A stretch of 64,000 nucleotides of DNA from Diplolepis rosae (GCA_030998225.1 JAPYXD010000308.1:8132001-8196000), one strand, 5' to 3'; counted from the first letter of the stretch, positions 10,946-22,913 are shown. A program made the numbers and translations. Notes: a model not told the origin generated them from the letters alone.

Positions 10946-12674
10946 ATGGATTCGAATGCAACCGAATCGTGGGTGTACACACTGGGTGAAACGAAACTGC
11001 GAAGACTCGCGAATGCATTTAATATAAATGCAGCGGGGGTGGTCCCAATTTTAAGAGACCGAGTAGTTCGTTATATTAAAAAGAGAGCGGGCGACAAAAA
11101 TATACCGTGGGAAGAAGAAGACACACCAGACGCGTCACAATCACAAGTACGCGATGATCAGACGGCATCTCAAAAACCGTGTGATCTATCGAACATTTTA
11201 GGCGCGACTGCGTTTGACACCCACGCCCACGCTACCTCCACCGCGACGACCACGTCGACAATAACGACCTGCGCAGGCGCGTCATATGCACCATACTCGC
11301 AGGCGTACACCGCAGCCTACCCAGGACCCGTTGCATCGCATTTCGAAAATGCATCCAGGTTCGTACCTGTTGCGCACCAGGCCCCGAGCACTACGATTTC
11401 AAGCAATTTAACGACGGAATCACCGCATTTTGTGCCACGTCGCGTTATACCCTTTGTAGCGCAACAAAGTTTCAACTACATGGGGATATCAACCCCTAAT
11501 ATCCACAGTAATTTTAACCCCTATGCGCCGCACAATAACGCAGGCGCAAATGTGTATAATTCGACGCGAATTCCGCCAATAACATCAGATGAAGAGCAAA
11601 ATTTTAATTCCGCGCCTACCAACCCCTATAATCATAATTCGCGAGGTACCAACACTCGTGTTGAATTAAATAGGGACGTCGGTAAAGTAGTGCGCCAGTG
11701 GAATTTAAAAATTTAATGGCTCATCTAAGGCAAGCGCGGAAGATTTCCTAACGCGAGTAGACGAGTGCAGAATTTTTTCTCCACTCTCGGATATTGAATT
11801 AATTAGCGCACTACCATTGCTGCTGACAGGTGTCGCTTTACAATGGTATCGGCTGAAGAAGTCGCAATGGACATCATGGTCCACATTTAGAACAGCCTTC
11901 AGAAGTCGATTTGGCGACGATAATTTTGACCGCCGCGTAAGAGACCAAATCCGCGCGCGCACTCAAGGCGCGAAAGAAAAAATCGAAGACTATCTAACTT
12001 GCCTGTTAGGTTTATACGACAAGTTAGACGGTCCATACTCGGTCGAAGAGCAACTTGATAATGCTCACAGGGGGTTGAGACCAGAATTTAGGCGCGTAAT
12101 AAAACGCAAGGATATCGCCGATTTCGAGGAACTCGCGCAGCTGGGTAAAGATTGGGAAGCGGAATGGGCAACCATCCGCGATTACAAACCACCCCCTGCG
12201 CCGGAAACGACATTTTTACCCGAATTCGCGTATAAGGGCGAAGAAACTCGCAACACAAAGGCGAGTTGGGCAGCAATGGACGCGAATTTCGAAGAAGAAG
12301 ATATTCATATTGAAAAAAGACATTCACCCCCTCGGACAGCGAAATGCGACGCAATGTCACATAGCCCACCTAGGCAAAAAAGTCCCAGGCCGGGTCGCAA
12401 AATTACCAAGAACAAGCCTAAACAAAACATGGCAAAAATTAATGTTGACGCAATTTCTCAAGCGCCATCTACTTTGGCGACGATTATATGCAGGAATTGC
12501 CTTTCTTATGGCATACCTGCACCTCACGACCACAGTACAATGCACTGTACTAAGAAACAGCAAATTTTTTGCTACAAATGTGGTCGTGCAGGATATAGAA
12601 CCCCGGATTGTCCTTCACCGGAGTGTAAAGCTTTCAAAAAGCCTCCGGGAAACGCGAAACGGGCTCAGCGCTAA
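10946..12674 (+). pseudogene. gag: gypsy gag (capsid and nucleocapsid), frameshifted
   Basis: The start at 10946 is the first ATG of a long frame. Residues 10-50 (LGETKLRRLANAFNINAAG then LRDRVVRYIKKRAG) resemble a SAP-type nucleic-acid-binding motif. A Thr/Ser/Pro-rich linker follows up to 11716. There the frame is lost, and the capsid continues in another frame from about 11705 (ALQWYRLKKSQW, FRTAFRSRFGD, DYLTCLLGLYDKL), the signature of retrotransposon gag. A zinc knuckle near 12571-12615 reads CYKCGRAGYRTPDC: the CCHC His is replaced by Tyr. It ends at a TAA at 12672. With the frameshift and lost zinc ligand this copy should not build particles. Confidence 0.85.
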
Positions 12675-12790
12675 AGGTCAGCGCTGAACGCAGCCCAATT
12701 TTATCAGATCTTGCTACCAGCGTCTGTAATGAGTGCTCTGTTACTCCATTTTTCTCGCCCTTATCGTATTCTGGCGGGGAGGGGGCGCGT

Positions 12791-13099
12791 ATGTCGCCTG
12801 GCAAACCACACGTATATCTCGATTCCGATAAGTTCTCGGAAAATGATTGCGCAGCCTTAAAATTTTATGATCAAGGCACACGATTTTTCGTGAAATTAAA
12901 AATCGCCAACAGAGAACTCGACGCGCTAGTGGACTCAGGTTCCACGAAATCCATTCTGGGTAAAGAGGGGATAGAATTAGCCGCAAAATTTAACCAAGGG
13001 ATTAAACCCTCTGAAGTTAAAGCTATTCTATTCCCGAATGGTAGCATAGAGTCAGTTTTAGGGCAAGTGGCGCTACCTAGCAACCTAGATGTCGTCTAA
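12791..13099 (+). pseudogene. pol: gypsy aspartic protease region
   Basis: The frame contains the retropepsin active-site motif in ELDALVDSGSTKSILG (D-S-G), followed by a flap-region sequence. It ends in TAA at 13097-13099, after which the same frame continues (VPNFKYQCVLGMDAIRQL, a typical protease C-terminal stretch) into the RT frame starting at 13118. Protease and RT were therefore one polyprotein, now cut by a single stop. It would cleave Gag and Pol during particle maturation. Confidence 0.85.
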
Positions 13100-13117
13100 A
13101 AGTGCGTAGAATACAAA

Positions 13118-13864
13118 GTGGTACCGAATTTTAAGTACCAATGTGTTCTGGGCATGGATGCCATTCGACAACTTAGATTAATTGTGGATGGCAACGCCAA
13201 CGTTATTCGTATGGCTTACGACGACGAAGTTTACCGCACAGCCACTATAGACTTATTGTCTAACTTGGCGCGGATAGACGACGATGGGTGCGCCGTGATT
13301 AAGGAACTCCCCAAGACACAAATGGCTCTGGTAGAGGATTTCCTTAAGCGCGAGTTAAAGGTTTCAAAAAAGGAACTGGGTGCTACCCACCTTGCCAAAC
13401 ATACCATTGATGTGGGTGACCATCCGCCCATCAAGCAGAAGTACCATGTTCGGTCTCCCGCTGTGATGGACGAGATGAACAAGCTGATGGACAAGCTAGT
13501 TGAACAAAAATTATTTGAGCCATCTAATAGTGCTTGGTCCTCACCGGTTGTTATGGCAAGGAAGTCGAATGGCCCTTATCGCCTGTGCATCGACTTCAGG
13601 GAAATAAACCGAGTCACAAAGAAGGACGCTTATCCTCTTCCGCCAATGACAAACATCCTGGACAAACTTCAGAAAGCTAATTATATTAGCACGATTGACC
13701 TGGACCAGGCTTTCCATCAGGTACCATTAGATGAGAAGAGTAAGGAACTCACCGCGTTCACGGTACCAGGGCGCGGTCTTTTCCAATTTACTCGCATGCC
13801 TTTTGGACTTACCAACGCCCCTGCGACGTTCCAGCGTCTAATCGACAAAGTCATTGGCCCGTAA
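13118..13864 (+). pseudogene. pol: gypsy reverse transcriptase, first half
   Basis: RT landmarks appear in order: KSNGPYRLCIDFREINRVT, KDAYPLPPMTNILDKL, STIDLDQAFHQVPL (first catalytic Asp), and FTRMPFGLTNAPATFQRL. A TAA at 13862-13864 ends the frame directly before the active-site region, which goes on in the same frame from 13865. The last step of the protease domain is encoded at the start. This is the strongest gypsy/Ty3 signature in the window. Confidence 0.93.
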
Positions 13865-15289
13865 TTGGAACCTTATGCTTTCGCCTATTTATACGACGTC
13901 ATAGTAGTGAGCGAAACCTTCGAAGATCACCTCAAATGGTTAAAAGAGGTATTAGATCGACTCGCTGCTGCTGGTCTCTCAGTAAACCCCGATAAATGCC
14001 TATTCTTCCGAAGCGAGATCAGGTACCTTGGGTTCCTCATTAACAACGAGGGCGTCAAGGTTGATCCAAGCAAGCTGGCCCCTATTTTGGACTTGCCAGC
14101 GCCGCGAAACATCCGCAAACTTCGGAGTTTTCTAGGTTCGGCAGGTTGGTATCGGCGCGTTATACCGAACTTTGCGACAGTAGCAGAGCCCCGTTTCCGC
14201 TTATTAAAGAAAGCGCAGCCCGTTGGTTGGCAGGCCGAGCAGAAGGCTGCATTTGAGGCGATTAAAACCGCCTTAACTACAGCGCCAGTAGTTGCTCGAC
14301 CAGACTTTGCGCACCCGTTCACTTTACAAACGGACGCAAGCTCCACTGGAGTTGGAGCAGTACTGATCCAGACGATGGAAGGCGTGGAGCGCGTAATCGC
14401 TTACGCCAGCCGCTCCCTGTCAGCCGCTGAGCGTAATTACTCAGTGACTGAGAAGGAGTGCTTGGCCGTCGTGTGGGCAATTAAAAAGTTCAGGGAATAC
14501 CTCGAAGGATTCCGCTTCACGGTCGTGACGGACCATAGTAGCCTTCGATGGCTCAGGTCACTAAAAGACCCGACTGGGCGATTAGCCCGTTGGGCATTAA
14601 GTCTCCTGGAATACGACTTTGAGGTCCAGTATAGGAAAGGGGCCTTAAATGTCGTACCAGACTTCCTATCACGGCTTGATCAGGACCTAGATGGTCCTGA
14701 GGAGGTCGCCGCAATGGACAAAACCGAGGACGCTTGGTATCTTAAGCGCCTCTCGGATGTTAAGAAGAATCCGCGCGCGCTCCCCACGTGGAAAATAGAG
14801 AACGGACTCTTATATCACCACCGCGCGAATAAATGGCTCGATCCCATCCTCCCAGATTTAGATTCGTGGAAGATGGTCCTCCCTAAAGAGCATCATGCTG
14901 CAGCTCTCGCTGAGGCGCACGATCAGCCTCAAGCGGGACATTTAGGGGTGGATAAAACCTATCACCGTCTCGCCACCCGCTACTATTGGCCGGGTTTCTA
15001 CCACGACGTTGCGCAGTACGTTAGAGTCTGCGATATTTGCCAACGCTGTAAGGTAGAGCAGGCGAAACCTGCTGGCGAACTGGGTCATCGAGTTATCGAA
15101 GAGCCATGGCTCATGGTTGGTGCGGATATTATGGGCCCTTATACGCCCTCGTCCGCCCAGCATCGCTATGTCCTCGTTTTTCAGGACTTTTTCACGCGGT
15201 GGATAGAAGTCCTTCCATTAAGAAACGCGAATAACTCGCTGGGGTACGCCGAAGTTTTTATTCACGGACAACGGCACCGAATTTTGTAA
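13865..15289 (+). pseudogene. pol: gypsy RT second half, RNase H and integrase N-terminus
   Basis: The frame begins at the RT active site, which reads FAYLYDVIVV where YLDD is expected; one of the two metal-binding Asp residues is Tyr. The thumb (PAPRNIRKLRSFLGSAGWYR) and RNase H (LQTDASSTGVGAVL, TEKECLAVVWAIKKFREYL, VVTDHSSLRWL, ALNVVPDFLSR) follow. The integrase zinc domain (HH near 14890-14940, CDICQRC) and the first core Asp (VGADIMGPY) come next. The frame is lost near 15255, inside the segment that should read FFTDNGTEF; that motif is visible in another frame. The polyprotein is otherwise full length. Confidence 0.93.
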
Positions 15290-15941
15290 CAAGATCGTAG
15301 ACCAGATCTGTCAGGAGTACGCGATTAGGCGCGTTAAGACGCCACCATACCATCCGCAAGCGAACCCGGTCGAACGAATCAACCGAGTATTAAAGACGAT
15401 GATAATCTCGTTTATCAAGGAGACGCAGCGTAAATGGGACGTCTACCTAAACGACTTCCGCTTCGCATTTAACACCGCGTATCATTCGTCCTTAAAAACC
15501 TCGCCCTCGTTTTTAAATTTCGGCCGAGATCCACTGCCCCAGGGCACTCTTCATGAAAAACTCGAGCCTGATTCATCAGAACCCCCTCGTCCCGGGAATG
15601 TCGACACCTGGTCCGAGAGAGTCAAAAGGCTCGAAGCCTTGAGGAACCTCATGAAGAGACACTTAGATGCTACCCATAATAAGCAGGCGCACTCGTATAA
15701 TCTCCGAGTACGTCCGCGCACCTACCAAGTCGGTGACCGCGTCCTTCGGCGAGACCGTACGCTTTCTTCCGCGAATAAAGGGATAACCGCGTCGCTCACC
15801 AATAAATTCAACGGCGTATTCACGGTATCGAGAGTGATCTCGCGGACAATTTACGAACTCGTGAATGATAGAGGCGAATCGGTCGGCCGCGCGGACACCA
15901 AAGACCTCAAGCCGTATCTAGAGGCCGCTGCCTCTGAGTAG
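15250..15941 (+). pseudogene. pol: gypsy integrase core end and C-terminal domain
   Basis: After the frameshift the new frame carries FFTDNGTEFCNKIVDQ (second catalytic Asp) and PPYHPQANPVERINR (catalytic Glu), then a post-core region ending in KGITASLTNKFNGVFTVSRV and DTKDLKPYLE, the GPY/F-type module. The Met at 15399 is internal. No chromodomain was seen. The natural stop is at 15939-15941. Confidence 0.9.
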
Positions 15942-16124
15942 CGCCCTCGGACAACTTACAGATGTTTTAACCCAGGTGGTGGCCATATTGGTTATGTATA
16001 CTCGTCCAAGGGGAAATGTTCGTCCTTGTCCGTCCACGTGAGTCGAATGTTGTTATGCTGTCCTGCATGTATTCATGAATCGCCTGATAATCGGCTGATT
16101 TCCCTTTTCTTCTCTCGCCCACAG

Positions 16125-16578
16125 CCCTCAGACGTCTTCCGCGGGGTTTTCGTCCCCAACGATGAGGGAGTAATGGACCTCATCACCGACCCGGTGACCG
16201 GGGTGCTGCGGGTGGTCGGGGGTTGATCCCCTGCTCTTGTTTCAGCCCCGCCCGACCGTGTTTCCCCGGGACCTTTGGGAGCGGTCGAGCCTACCATGGT
16301 GGAGCGGGACGGTGGGCCCGTCCGAACCCACCTACCTTGAGGAAAGCACCCCAGAGGACCGACTCGTCAGGTGGCTGTCCTCTTTCCAGGACGAGGTCCT
16401 CGATTGGCCACCTTTCTCGGGGGAGGAGCCCCCATTGGAGAGCCAGGAGGAGCTGGAGGAACCGGGGGAGCAGGAGGCTCAACCGGCCCCTAAGAGACGA
16501 CGCCGCGGGCAGAGGTCCGGACGGATGGTCCGCGAGCGCCGAATTGCGGCACTCATACAGCGCTGGCGCCCTATCTAG
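16125..16578 (+). CDS. ORF3, spliced accessory protein of the gypsy element
   Basis: Downstream of integrase two phase-0 segments each follow a pyrimidine-rich splice acceptor: 16125-16226 after TCTCGCCCACAG, and 16246-16578 after CTTGTTTCAG. The first encodes 33 residues (PSDVFRGVFVPNDEGVMDLI and on) to a TGA. The second encodes 110 residues to a stop, rich in Pro and Glu, with an acidic block and then a basic block (PKRRRRGQRSG, VRERR) resembling a nuclear localisation or RNA-binding signal. Neither has a good ATG of its own, but both are in phase with the LTR leader exon. No transmembrane segment is present, so it is not an envelope. The function is unknown; a regulatory protein is possible. 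Confidence 0.5.
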
Positions 16579-17020
16579 GCGCCACTAGTGGACTGTTCTT
16601 TCTACGCCCTGTTTTTTTTCTTTTGTACAGGGTGCATGGCCCATAGGCGCAAGGCGCCATATTAAACCTGTGCATTTTTGGTATATGGAGAGTTTGATTC
16701 CTTGGCCTATCCCTAAAACCCATAAGATAGTAGCTCTTATGCTACTTTTTAAGGCTTGTTCTCGGCATCGCAACCAGCGAGCTGCCGTATATTTTTTTCT
16801 TTTTTCTTCTTTTTCTTTTTTTTCCATTTTATTATTTTTATAGGCTTACGTCCTTTTGATATCCTTAGCTCATAAGTGAATACTATAAATAAGTATCAAA
16901 GCACGCTCTGAGACAGCCTGGGCCGCGGGTTTGTATATCTTTTTTTGATTTTTTAGACCTAATAATGGGTCAGTCGGCCCGGAGTGTGATATTGGAGACT
17001 TGGGGGGTCGTTTCCGGTCT
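16579..17020 (+). other. 3' untranslated region of the gypsy element
   Basis: No coding signal seen; includes T- and C-rich runs (16790-16830). Confidence 0.6.
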
Positions 17021-17033
17021 GGCCGGGGGTTGT
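17021..17033 (+). other. purine-rich tract before the 3' LTR
   Basis: GGCCGGGGGTTGT abuts the LTR. It is G-rich but interrupted by pyrimidines, so it is a weak polypurine tract. An alternative is the G-run at 17000-17008. Confidence 0.5.
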
Positions 17034-18334
17034 TGTAACGTGGTAAATTACGTTAACTTTTTTTTACCTGGACCGGCAAAGACAGGATCGAGCCCAAACC
17101 ACCTTTTAATTAAAACTCAAAACTGTCAGGGATAGTCTGAGAGCTGCTCACAAAATTCTTTTATTTTTTTTATTGTTTTTCTGGCCGTTTTCTTTTTTAT
17201 TTATTTCATTGAAAATCACCAGCTTGAAAGGCGCCGCCAAGGAGATCGCTGTGTTACCATCGCGCGCAGAGGGGTTCACTGGCAAGCCACAAAGGGCATC
17301 ACCCAGCAGGCATGGCATCTGAAACGACCACGTGCTGCAGCCCATGGTTTCCAACACCGTCGCACCATTATTATTATAATTAATATAGAGAGGGCATGAC
17401 GGGTTGGAACAATTAGAAATTGTATTATACATTTTAATTTAGCCTTGTCTATTTGTAACTTCTGTGTTGTGCAGTACAAACTCAACGTAGTTTAAACGCA
17501 CCCCTCTACGTTTTAAGCCAATGGGGCAAGCTGACCGATAGACGCTTCAGCTCATTGGTTGCCTGGCGCCGTCGTCCTCACAAGGCGAGTCGCCCGCGCA
17601 AACCTGAGCTTCACGCGCGTGCGCTGGCCTTTCCAGCTGATGCAATAAAACTGCGCGACACCTTTGGCGCGCAGCTTTATTCTGTCGTTGCAATCTGAGG
17701 GGCAAATAGCCAAAGAAGGAAGATTGTTAAGAGTTTTATCCTTTAATGGACGCCACCGGAGATTTTGATTTGGACGCCATTAGGCGCGAGATCGCGGCCA
17801 GATCCTCGGTAAGTTTTTGAGACTCTATTCCGGGCTGTATTGAAATTCTTATTCTTTTTTAACCATGGCTCTCAGGCTCTCTTAGAGCTCTGCCTCTTTT
17901 CTTGTACACGAGCCATGTTGGCCACGATATTTTGATAATTTTTGTTGTCAGCTCTTTTGAATTTGTATCGAGCCTGGGCTTTGCCCGATAACTAAATAAA
18001 TTGTAGCTTAGTTCCCATTTGCTTAATTTATTTTATTATTTTATTTGCACAAGAGCTTCTATGTTTAGGTTAAGATAAGAACCTTGCCTGATCCGGACTC
18101 CCGGATCCATAATCACCCTAGCCGGAAACCCTGCTTGGCTTCTCCTTTTTTTGCATACTAAGCTTTTATTTTCAGGGTCGTTGCTTTTATGAATATGGCG
18201 TCGAGAGACGCCAGGCGCTCATTATTTTAGCCGCCTTAGTAACGCCGGTGACACCGAGGGTAATCCCGAATCCTGGGGTCCGCTTTGTTAAATGCTTTTT
18301 ATTTCTGACGTTTCAGCGGAGGTCACCCGTTATA
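17034..18334 (+). repeat. 3' LTR (1301 bp)
   Basis: Same start and end as the 5' LTR, with AATAAA at 17995-18000 and the leader exon at 17746-17808 followed by GTAAGT. CCAC follows directly as the target duplication. Confidence 0.95.
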
Positions 18335-18338
18335 CCAC

Positions 18339-18998
18339 ACATGTCTAGATTACAACAAAAACGTTTGAGTAAGTGATGAAGTTGGAGCAAATGCCTTTTC
18401 TCGCTGCCTCAAAAGAAGAATAGCATCATTTCTTAATAATGCTTACGGACAAAGGCTGCAGTCTGACAAAGAACTTTCATATGAAATATTACGGAGGATG
18501 CATGCTCGAAAAGATGTCCACAATACACAAATAAAATAATATTAATAATAAAATGCACACAATTCCCAAATTGAATGAGATATTAATTAATGACTACAAG
18601 TGCGCAGAACCTACTGCGATATTATTCCAAAGGTGTGTGGGTAATAAAATAATGCCTACAATGGATTTAGTGAGTAGTTTTTGGCAAATTACATTAGCTA
18701 AGGAATCGAGGAGGAACACAGCATTTCGACAGGAAGGAAAATGTTAAGAACATTGCGTAACGCCCTTCGGTTTGGAAACCAGTAAAGCTGCGCTAGTAAG
18801 AGCTTTAGACTTTGTATTTAATGGCGTCGGAAATTTCTAGCTCACATTTATTTATGACATTTTTTGCGCCTCAGAAAACTTTAAGCAGCATCTGATGCAT
18901 TTGTAATTGCTTTTTTGTAGATTATTAGAAAACAATATGACCGTTAACTTAAAAAAAGTCTCACTTTTTCAGACGAGAAGTAAAATTCTTAGGGCATA
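18339..18998 (+). pseudogene. second gypsy pol: reverse transcriptase, first part
   Basis: The region 18553-18747 encodes the RT segment with IPKLNEIL and TMDLVSSFWQITLAKESRRN (palm, first Asp). It continues with frame breaks through LPFGL-like (18762), a degenerate active-site region near 18830-18865 (LTFIYDIF) and FRREVKFLGHILTS up to 18998-19007. The next residues are found 3.9 kb away at 22918 (GIKPESENIEAIQ), so nested insertions split a once continuous RT. Sequence style is that of errantiviruses, unlike the element at 8354-18334. It is clearly dead. Confidence 0.85.
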
Positions 18999-19944
18999 TC
19001 TTAACCTCCCTAGTGAACCCGTGTGACGTCTTAGGGACATCACATAAATATTAAGTTTGAAAAATTTTTAACCTGAGCTTTCGCTCGATAGCTTGGGACC
19101 CTTTAAGAAAGCTCCTTAACCTAGGAGAAATGATTGGTGATTTACAAGGCATGGTTTTCCCAGTACTCCAAACAAGCTGGAGCTTAAAACCAGGAAGGTT
19201 TCAGGGAGGAAAGAAGGAGCAATCCGGTCCTCATATAGGACCATGGACTCTCCTTGGAGGAAAAAATACTATTGTTCGATAAAAAAAACAAATGAAGTAT
19301 AATTTTTACTAAGTTAGAGAAGTAAAGGTAGAGTCAGCAACAAAATAAATTGGTACCAATTTTTTTTTTGAGAATTATAATCCCTGTTGCAAGCCTAGGG
19401 AGACTTAATTGAAGATGGAGCGAAAAGGGGTGCCACCTAGAAACCGGAACTGACCGAACTCGAAATTTACTTGGTGATTGCGAGAAAGAACCGACTGGAA
19501 GTGACTGAGAACTTTTTGACCGAGTGATCTTTTAAAATGAAAAAAAAACTGTCTGACAGAAAGTCAGCAAGACTATTGATTGGGAGAAAAGAGAAGACTG
19601 ACTGATTGAAATTCAGCGAGTCACTGATAATCCGCAAGATCATTTGGTCCTTTAAAAAACTAATCCACCTCCTAATCTCCCTGCTCCTCAATTTTCCCTA
19701 CCCCTTGGAGGTGGTTAATTTCTTATATGATTAATTTACAAAAATTTCTAAGTCTCTTATTCGGTTCCTTGGGAAACTCCTTATGGAAATTAGCCACCTA
19801 CGTGCTCGTGAGGTCGGTAAATCCCATAAATGTGGGGGAGTGACTTATCTTTTACTCGTTCCAGGCTCCCCTCAAGAGATGGCTCTTCAAGTACCTTTTT
19901 TATCTCCAAACGAGGCTTCTAAGTCTTGCTATTTAACAATGGAT

Positions 19945-21246
19945 TGTAACGTGGTAAATTACGAAGGATTCTTTTCACCTCGACCAACAACGATAGAATC
20001 GAGCCCAAAACAACCTTTTTTATAATACTTGAAAATGTCAAGGATAGTCTGAGAGCTGCTTCACAAATTCCTTTTATTTTTTTTTCTTTTCTGGACAATT
20101 TTCTATTTTGTTACATTATCACCAGCTTAAAAGGCGCCGCGAAGAAGATCGCTGTGTTACCATTGCACGTCAGAGGTGACCACAGGTAAGCCACAGAGGG
20201 TATCACCCGACATCCATGGCATTTGAAACCAACCAAGCCTATGGATTTCACCACCTTTCCGACAATATTATTATGCTTAATATAAAAGGACATGATAAGA
20301 TGGAATCATTATGTATTATGTATCATATATTATATATTTACATTATCTGCTTGTAACTGTTGTGTTATACAGTAAGAACCGTTCGTAGTTTGAACGCACC
20401 TTTCGACGTTTTAAGCCAATGGGTCAAGCTGACCTATAGACGCTTCAGCTTATTGGTTGCCTGGCGCCGTCGTCCTCGCGAGACGAGTCGCCCGCGCAAA
20501 CCTCAGCTTCATGCGCGTGTGCCAGCCTTTCCAGCTGATGTAATAAGGGTTTCGCGCAGCTTTATTATGTCGTTGTCAGCAGAGTGGCAAGTAGCCCAAA
20601 TATAATCAAAGTTATTTTTTTGACATAGACGCCATCACCGGTTTTAATTTGGAAAAACTGAGGCATGAAATAGCGGCCAGAAGCCCGGTAAGTCTTTAGG
20701 ATCATATTCCGGGACGGAAAAAATAACATACATTTTTTTTCCTAAATTCTTTTCTTATTCCTGTACAGCTCTCAGACTCTCTTAGAGCTAAATCGCCTTG
20801 TTTAGGTACTGTACGCTACTGTAGCAATAATTTCTGTCTTTTTTTTTTAAATTTTATATCGAGCCAAGGGCTTTGCCCATGACTATAAAATAAATTGTAA
20901 CTTTATTTTGTTTTAATGTTGACTAATTTATTTAATTTTTTTGCCAGAGCTTCTATGCTTAGGATTCAGTTTTCTTCTTAACCTCCAAAACACTACCCGA
21001 TCCGAACTCCCGAATCCATACAGCCCTAGCCGGAATCTTATTGTTTTGCTTCGCTTTTTTTTGGCTAGCATGCAAATTTTATTTTCAGGGTCAACAAAAA
21101 TTATAAATATGGCGTCGGGGGACACCAGGCTCTTCTTGAAATAACCATAGTAAAGCAGGTGACGCCGAGGGTAATTCCGAATCCTTAGGTGCGCATTGAT
21201 ATAATTTTATTTTATTTTGTCGTTTCAGCGGAGGTCACCCGTTATA
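19945..21246 (+). mobile_element. solo LTR of the 8354-18334 gypsy family
   Basis: It starts TGTAACGTGGTAAATTACG, ends GTCACCCGTTATA and is 1302 bp. Flanks GGAT and GAAT suggest a 4-bp duplication with one change. It is clearly more diverged from the paired LTRs than they are from each other, so it is an older insertion or a related subfamily. Confidence 0.9.
20625..20687 (+). pseudogene. relic of the LTR leader exon
   Basis: Same position, 21-codon length and GTAAGT donor as the exon at 9067, but ATG has become ATA. Residues such as EIAARS are retained. Confidence 0.6.
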
Positions 21247-21577
21247 GAATTTTAATATAGACAATTTGTTGCTTAGATTAAAACTTAAATTAAACTGAGT
21301 GTACAGAGATCAAACTTAAATGTATTGCGTACATAGTTAGGACAATTTTACAATAATATTTGTAAAAGTACATGACATATTTTGTTTGAATGTTAATAAG
21401 AAAAATGATTATTAATAAAAGAAGGTTATAGCATACAAATTTGGGCTCTGCGTTAAGGATGGTCAGTTAAGTTGCATTAAAAATTGAATGATATAAACTT
21501 ATAATATTTAACTGGGTCTCAAAGAATAATCTTGCTTCGTTTTCTTTAAAAAAAGCTTTCCCATGTGACAAACATCT

Positions 21578-22208
21578 GGGGCATAATTTTTCAAGTGATG
21601 CCACCCCAAAAAACGAAGTCGTCCGATCGGCCTCAAAGTTTGGCTGATTGGATTCCTATTTGATGGTACATCCTATAAAAAAATTTTTGTCGTTTTGACA
21701 AATATCTGCTAAAATGGAGGGATGGGGGGGGGGGGTGTATGTATTTCACAGAGAGCAGTTACACTAACCGCGTATGATGTTATGTAATGTAAAAAGTTAG
21801 CTTGAGGGGGTTCTACGGTTTCCCCGGCGTGAAGACGGTAGCGAACGGTGGCACGGCTTCAGCTCCGGCAGAGCATCCGGTTATTCAGCGCACAATTGCT
21901 TGAAAACAAAAAAAAACGCCATCTTGAAAATTTGCTATTTTATAGGAAAAAATCTCAGCTTTTTAACTAGGTGATTAAAAAAAAAATGGGACCAAATTTG
22001 AAAAAAAGTCAAATTTATTTTCGATTTTCGAAAATGGAGGTCAAATTTTGATTTTTTTTAAAAATGGATACTACCACTTGAAAGATTACGAAAAAGACTG
22101 AAGAAAACATATGAAGTAAAATTTTTCTTTATGTAAAAAGAAATAAGTTTATATTCGGATCGGACGACTTTGTTTTTTGGGGTGGTATCAGATGAGAAAT
22201 TATACCCC
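21578..22208. mobile_element. 631-bp TIR element, GGGGYATAATTT family
   Basis: Ends of about 50 bases are inverted repeats: GGGGCATAATTT, CCACCCCAAAAAAC and GTCGTCCGATC on the left, with complements on the right. Comparison with the uninterrupted copy near 47490 places the insertion between ACATCT and GTTTAATCTA. No clear target duplication. Confidence 0.75.
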
Positions 22209-22913
22209 GTTTGTATAATCTAGTTTGAGTGTTATGCGTTATGTGGTCCTGGGAGCGTTTAAGTTAGAAGGATTGAAGAAATCTAGAAATCTGTTCTCAT
22301 TTCATTTTCATTATATTTTCTATTAAGTTCTTCAATTCAGCTATGTTTTATGAGAGCTCCATACGCGGTCTGTCGCGAAAGAAAACTATAGATATCAAGA
22401 GGGCCTGGTATGGCACTAAAGTGGGGCCATGTGTACAGTGCGTGTTTAAATCTATTTAAAGTAAAAAAAAAACTAAAGGGAGAAAACAGCTTGTATCAGA
22501 AGGGCTGGACGTGACACTCGGTTGAGCGAACGAACAGAAAATACTCTGACCGTTCTCTGACTGTTCTCAGACCATTCTCTGACCTCGCATTATTATGGCT
22601 AAGAACGGTAAAAAAACATTTAAAGCATTGGAATTATGATTCTATGGCGAAATTTGAATTAGAAGGTGTAGGAATAAATACAATAATTTTATTTTTCAGC
22701 GATAAAAACTAGAAAAACGTCATATACCTGTCATTGAAAATAAAATTATTGTATTTATTCCTACACCTTCTAATTCAAATTTCGCCACAGAATCATGATT
22801 GCAATGCTTTAAATGTTTTTTACTGTCCTTAGCCATAATAATGAGAGGTCAGAGAACGGTCAGAGAACGGTTAAAGTATTCTCTGACGCTTCTCTCAAGC
22901 GGGTCCTCTAGGG

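Larger units (their letters stand above)
8354..18334 (+). mobile_element. complete gypsy/Ty3 LTR retrotransposon (9981 bp)
   Basis: The two LTRs (8354-9671 and 17034-18334) are near-identical. The element is flanked by the 4-bp duplication CCAC (8350-8353 and 18335-18338), as expected for gypsy integrase. Order is LTR, tRNA-Lys-type primer site, untranslated leader, gag, protease, RT, RNase H, integrase, an extra ORF, polypurine tract, LTR. LTR ends are TG...TA rather than the usual TG...CA. Disabling changes: a gag frameshift, in-frame TAA codons after protease and before the RT active site, loss of an RT active-site Asp, and an integrase frameshift. Older relics, such as the solo LTR at 19945, belong to the same family. 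Confidence 0.95.
19022..22516. mobile_element. solo-type LTR, TGTGACGTC family, carrying two insertions
   Basis: It runs from TGTGACGTCTTAGGGACATC to GGACGTGACA, with TG...CA ends. Flanks CCCG (19018-19021) and CTCG (22517-22520) form a 4-bp duplication with one mismatch. Homologous LTRs bound the element at 46199-53265. A gypsy-family solo LTR (19945-21246) and a TIR element (21578-22208) have inserted into it; without these it is about 1.56 kb. Confidence 0.8.
19008..22913. mobile_element. CCCTAG-family MITE, split by an LTR insertion
   Basis: The left tip CCCTAGTGAACCCG (19008-19021) is separated by the LTR element (19022-22516) from the rest (22517-22913), which ends GCGGGTCCTCTAGGG. Without the insertion the element is about 410 bp and nearly palindromic (GAATTAGAAGGTGTAGG... 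mirrored). Relatives lie at 37645-37896 and 37992-38651. Confidence 0.8.

Noticed and set aside
17148..17485. Minus-strand frames repeated at 8526-8806
   Set aside because: Both are antisense to the U3 part of the gypsy LTR and duplicated only because the LTR is.
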